Origin: Engraulis encrasicolus | Taxonomy: Eukaryota > Chordata > Actinopteri > Clupeiformes > Engraulidae | Direction: 5' to 3' | DNA length: 64,000 bases | Assembly (NCBI RefSeq): GCF_034702125.1 | Contig: NC_085880.1 | Coordinates: 16,531,148 to 16,595,147, forward strand | Shown: one piece after another, positions 59,899-64,000 of the stretch | How the letters are laid out: the number at the start of each line of letters is the position of its first letter | Position numbering within the stretch: position 1 is the first letter of the stretch | Notes under the pieces: model-generated | Told to the model about the DNA's origin: nothing | The model's input: only the letters and a program-made list of their open reading frames with translations | The model's database searches: none | Program-made: the position numbers and the translations under genes

Positions 59899-59949
<51 letters not shown>
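59899..59949. repeat. (CA)n microsatellite
   Basis: About 25 CA units preceded by a poly-C run. Confidence 0.97.
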
Positions 59950-59951
<2 letters not shown>

Positions 59952-62900
59952 GTATAGACTTACAGACTTTTGCAGTATTGTGTATTTTTTCCATTCTTGG
60001 GAAATATTCCACACAAGACACATCATTGCAGAGGCTTCAACAGTGAAATTAGTCTCTGAAATGAGTGCTGTATTGTCAAGTCTGCCGAGGTAATGAAGTG
60101 AGAAGTAGAAGATTGCTTTGTCTGTCATTAGAGAGCGCTAGTTCACTTTCTCTGAGAAGGGAAAGACATCTCTTTCATTAAAAAAAAATCTGTAGGAGTT
60201 GAGGATAAAGACCTATACAGCCAAAATATCCAAAGAGACCAGCTTGGAGGTCACTAAAAGCATCTTCAAAGTGCCAATCCATTTTCTCTCCCACTCAATA
60301 GATGTCTGTCTATGCTTGTATAGATGTATGTCTGTCTATGCTTGTAATAGATGTATGTCTGTCTATGCTTGTGTATAAATACGTAGGATGCAGTTTGCCG
60401 TGCCTGTGGTTTGTGTCATGCATATATACATCGTACAGATGTCCTGCCCTCACCAGTCCCCCCCCCCCCCCCCTCATTGATTTGCCCATGGTTCACTACA
60501 AGAGTATGTTCATGTATTAACATGAGCGAGTTGTTTGTGGGCCATGGCGTCCTTCTCCTCATTTGAGGCGGCTGACCTTTTGCAACGCTGCCGATCCAAG
60601 AAAGAAATTGCTTCTGTGATCTCCCGTGATCTTTCGTGTGAAGACAGACTGGCTTGTTGTGCTCCCGGACCAGCGTGAAGGCTTCATCTCTCTCTAAGTT
60701 GAGGATGAAATTGAGTGATATACCTCTGAACTCTGGGTCCACCACTCGCTCTGACATCCATCTGTTTTCATAAGCTCTCAAGCTCTGGAGACATCAGGTG
60801 TGTTAGTCCACCAGTAGCCCTGGAAAAGGCCACCAGATTTCAGAGAAGTGATTGAAAGGGTTTTTCTTTTCTTTTTTTCTTACCCGATTTCTCTGTCTCT
60901 TTACGCTCTGTACTTTTATCTGAACTTTTCAATGGAGTTGCTGACGACTCTTGCAAAAGTATGGCAGGCATTTGTTGCGAAAAAGCAGAGGAAGAAGCAT
61001 TTAAACCAGAAGAGGTAAAGCTAGTATCTTTTTTTTATTTAGGGTTTTTTTTTTTTGCAAAGCCCTTTCTCCTGGGCCCAGCATCTTGCATGAATTGAGC
61101 ACAGTCATCCACCTACTCGCTCTGATAAGTAGTAGTGCCAACGCTGTACTTCTGACTTAGTCCCGGGGCACTGGTGAATTTGCATCAAATGACATTTTGC
61201 TTCCGCGCTAACGCGACAGCCAGTGTATTCAATCAGTCAGCTCTTGAAAGGCTCTCCCCTCGGATGTCAGCAAAGAGCTTCAGCTGCAGACTATAAAAAA
61301 GATTGTTGTGCTTATGTTGCAAACCTTTACAAATACATTTTCCTGTCATATTGGCTCATACTTTTAGTCTTTGTTTGCAATACAGCTGTTGTTTAAATTC
61401 AGATAAAAAAAAACATTTATACAGATAAATACATATCATTTTGGTTTCTTTATATTTGTGTACCATCATTTAATTCTTGTAAAAAGTGTTACTATATCTA
61501 CCGTTACTATCTAACTTTAATAAAACATTTAACATATATGGCTCCTTTAGTTGTTCAGTACCTACTTCGCTTACAATGTCTATATCCATGTTGAGTTCAA
61601 ATCTGAGTTTTGAGTGATCAGACCTAGACCTTCATAATTAATTAATGTGAGCTGTACTGTAGAGCGGTGGAGTGTGTCTAGCAGATGGGGAATCACACAT
61701 GGGCTCTTAAATAATCAATCACACTTCTTTGTGAAAGATCAAAAGCGTGAGACTGCTCTTTCCCTCTCCGTCAGTCACACTCGTTGGGCCGCTTGCCTCG
61801 CGGAGTCTTGGCGAACGAACACTCCAACTCATTAATTTGTCTGTGTTGAGTTGCGTCGGACAGGATGGAGTGTTTCTTAGCAACCGGTGTCTAGTGCACC
61901 TGTCACTCTGGGCAGGGAGAGAGAGATGCCTCTGCTAACTAGAGGGATTTATCACCCCTTCTTCCACACTGGGCCTTGTATATCCCTGAGAAGGGTGTTT
62001 CTTACTATGTTAAGGCTACAAAGGTTAACACAAGGTAATCTTAAAGTACAGATAAGAACATCCTTTAGCTTTGCAACGCATCGTGGCCTTTTGGTTATTG
62101 TTATAGTTGTTGTTGTGTTTTGCCGAACACTGAGGGGGTTTGGAGAGTTTATTGCAGCAGTAGACTCATTCTCACTCCAACTCTAGTGGAGTCGTCAGGA
62201 GACTTTGTGAATGGTTTTCCTGAGGGGTGAATTTAATCTACCCTCCCACTTCCACCCCTCGCAGCAAAAAAAAAAAATTGAATTACTCTTCTGAAAATAA
62301 TGGAATTGTGAAGTCATGAATATCAAAGGTGTAATGTCATTTGATTCTGGCTACCGATAGTCAAAGTAATTTTTGAAATGTGCTCACAAAAGCAAACAGG
62401 CAATTTGGCAGAGCTACACTAAGAAGCTTGCTCTCCCCCGTGTTTTTAATCGGCGCGCACGGCACACAAACAGAATTAATGTGCTCGTCTCTAATCTCCC
62501 GCACTGGCCCACAATGCATCTCACCTCGTCCTGACGTCTTGGCCTCCTCCTCATATCTCCGCTGGCCAGATACCCCTCAGTGCTTTCAGATAGTTAATCT
62601 TGTCGAGTCAATTTTGGCATTTCCGATTGCTTATCGGAGATACCTGGAGTCTGTCAACAGGGAGAGAGGAGAGGATGACTTTTTGGCTTGTTCACAAACC
62701 GTGGAAAGTGGATGGTCAATGCTCAGTGCCTTAGTGGGCTCTCCGGTTGCTGGCGGAAATATATTGTGTATGAGATAAGTGTATGATGCTGTACTCAGCC
62801 AGCCACTTCTTCTCTGGTAAGAAATGTTTTATTCTGTGAGACTAATGTCTTGCATGCTTATTGATAAAAGTGGATTTTTCTTTTGTGTTTGCTTGCACAA

Positions 62901-63529
62901 TATCGGTCAACCAAACATCATCTCAGAACTTGCCTTGCTTCACCTGATAAAAGAAATGGCATTATTTAACACTTTCACTACTCAAGACAAGACATTCCAA
63001 AAATGCACTTTTGCCTGCAGGAGGATATACACTGTATCTGTTCTGTGGCATTATCCCTTTCATTATAGAGTTCACGTATAATGTGAAAATAAGAAATTGG
63101 ACAAGGAGGTGGACATCTTGCATGTTACCCTTCCTGGTTCGACCTGCATATTAAGACAGGAGATGACCTTGTTAAATGGTCACAGATCTGTTATCTTGTG
63201 TAGATGCAGTGCGGGGGTACGGGTGCAGTACGGGGTCATCACGACAGTGCATCACTATACTTACTTTCACGATGTTCTGAATCGATTCATGACAATCAAT
63301 TATTTAATAATAATAAATTGAATTTACCACTGGTTCGTTTTGTTCAATAGAGAGTACGTAATATTTCTGTTGTAATGGAAGCTCTCTCCCAGATGCTAAA
63401 ATGCTTAAATACAAAGAACAAATAAGCTGTATTTTTACAGATTTACTGGAGTAAAAATCGCAATGCCTCTCAATACTACATGGATCACAATGCATCGCGA
63501 TAGAATCACATCATGACATGTGTATCGTG

Positions 63530-63790
63530 ACGCTGTAACGCCGCATTATGTAATAACGGTGCAATATGTAATAATGTAACAAATTATTACATAATGTGGT
63601 GACAATCGCCGCATTGTGTAATAATTTACGCATTTCGTAATACATTTCTTGAACGCATTTCGTAATAACTTTTTTCTCATCTTGTAATAAATTATTACAA
63701 AATGCGAAATTTATTACGGAATGCGGCCGCAACTTTTTTTTTGATGGAAATGTAATAACATGGTGCATTATGTAATAATCTATATGGATA
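63530..63790. repeat. Array of GTAATAA/TTATTAC motifs in both orientations
   Basis: At least ten copies of gtaataa or its complement, often within gcattatgtaataa or gcatttcgtaata, occur in 260 bp. Local inverted pairs such as tgtaataatgtaac / aaattattacataatg can fold. Either an unclassified fish repeat or the interior of a mobile element. Confidence 0.65.
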
Positions 63791-64000
63791 TGTTTTTTTC
63801 TGCACTTGGATTCAGTAGGCGCAGCACACATACATAGTCTCAGTGACATGGTATAGTCACTGCCTCTCTCTCTCTCATTCTTCTCAGTTCTCAAAACTGC
63901 TCGAGAGTCGCGAATGATGCGGTTAAAAAACCGTTTTAAGAAATAATTTCACAACTTGTTGCGTGCAACGAGTCCAACGAATGTCTCGCACTTTCTGCTA

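Noticed and set aside
60416..60781. 121-codon minus-strand frame in the prim2 intron
   Set aside because: No recognisable domain, includes translation of the poly-C run, and no splice or promoter context.

Overview
The window is nuclear DNA of a ray-finned (teleost) fish. It has split genes with GT-AG introns, long CA/GT microsatellites, tRNA-headed SINEs that share a LINE tail, and many hAT-type miniature elements with 8-bp target-site duplications. No bacterial, plasmid, CRISPR or rRNA/tRNA gene features are seen. The species cannot be fixed from the sequence.

Four vertebrate genes were rebuilt exon by exon, with phases that close exactly where the gene is complete. They lie in the order known from human 6p12.1: znf451 (+, 4919-16864, 14 coding exons, 985 codons plus stop), bag2 (+, 17276-18568, 3 coding exons, 210 aa), rab23 (-, 24262-32823, 6 coding exons, 235 aa) and the 5' part of prim2 (+, coding 40145-47318, 6 coding exons, 236 codons, continuing past the window). 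znf451 and bag2 are tandem, with only about 310 bp between the znf451 poly(A) signal and the bag2 ATG. bag2 and rab23 converge. rab23 and prim2 are head to head, with candidate 5' ends about 1 kb apart and an E2F-type site plus an inverted CCAAT box on the prim2 side. The products are a SUMO E3/E4 ligase, an Hsp70 co-chaperone, a ciliary/Hedgehog Rab GTPase and the large primase subunit. They share a neighbourhood, not a pathway.

Layout: 1-2668 is the 5' part of a Ty3/Gypsy retrotransposon (minus strand). Its gag-pol frame is open for all 806 visible codons, and it has a tRNA-Leu-type primer site and an LTR. The LTR cuts into the transposase gene of a hAT transposon whose terminus lies at 3882. 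4919-16965 is znf451, with several mobile elements in its introns and a minisatellite grown out of one exon-intron junction. 17276 to about 19.2 kb is bag2. 19.2-24.2 kb is the bag2/rab23 tail-to-tail spacer. 24.3-38.6 kb is rab23, whose introns hold nested hAT, piggyBac-like, SINE, LINE and Tc1 insertions. 38.6-39.7 kb is the shared rab23/prim2 upstream region. 40.1-47.3 kb holds prim2 exons. 47.3-64 kb looks like one large prim2 intron with no further exon recognised.

I found no undescribed gene system. The strongest unusual signals are structural: exon-donor junctions copied into intronic repeats in two genes, a SINE that probably supplies the branch-point region of a rab23 intron, a Tc1 element folded into a 1.6-kb inverted repeat, a znf451 model without the mammalian PIN-like domain, and several datable nested insertions.
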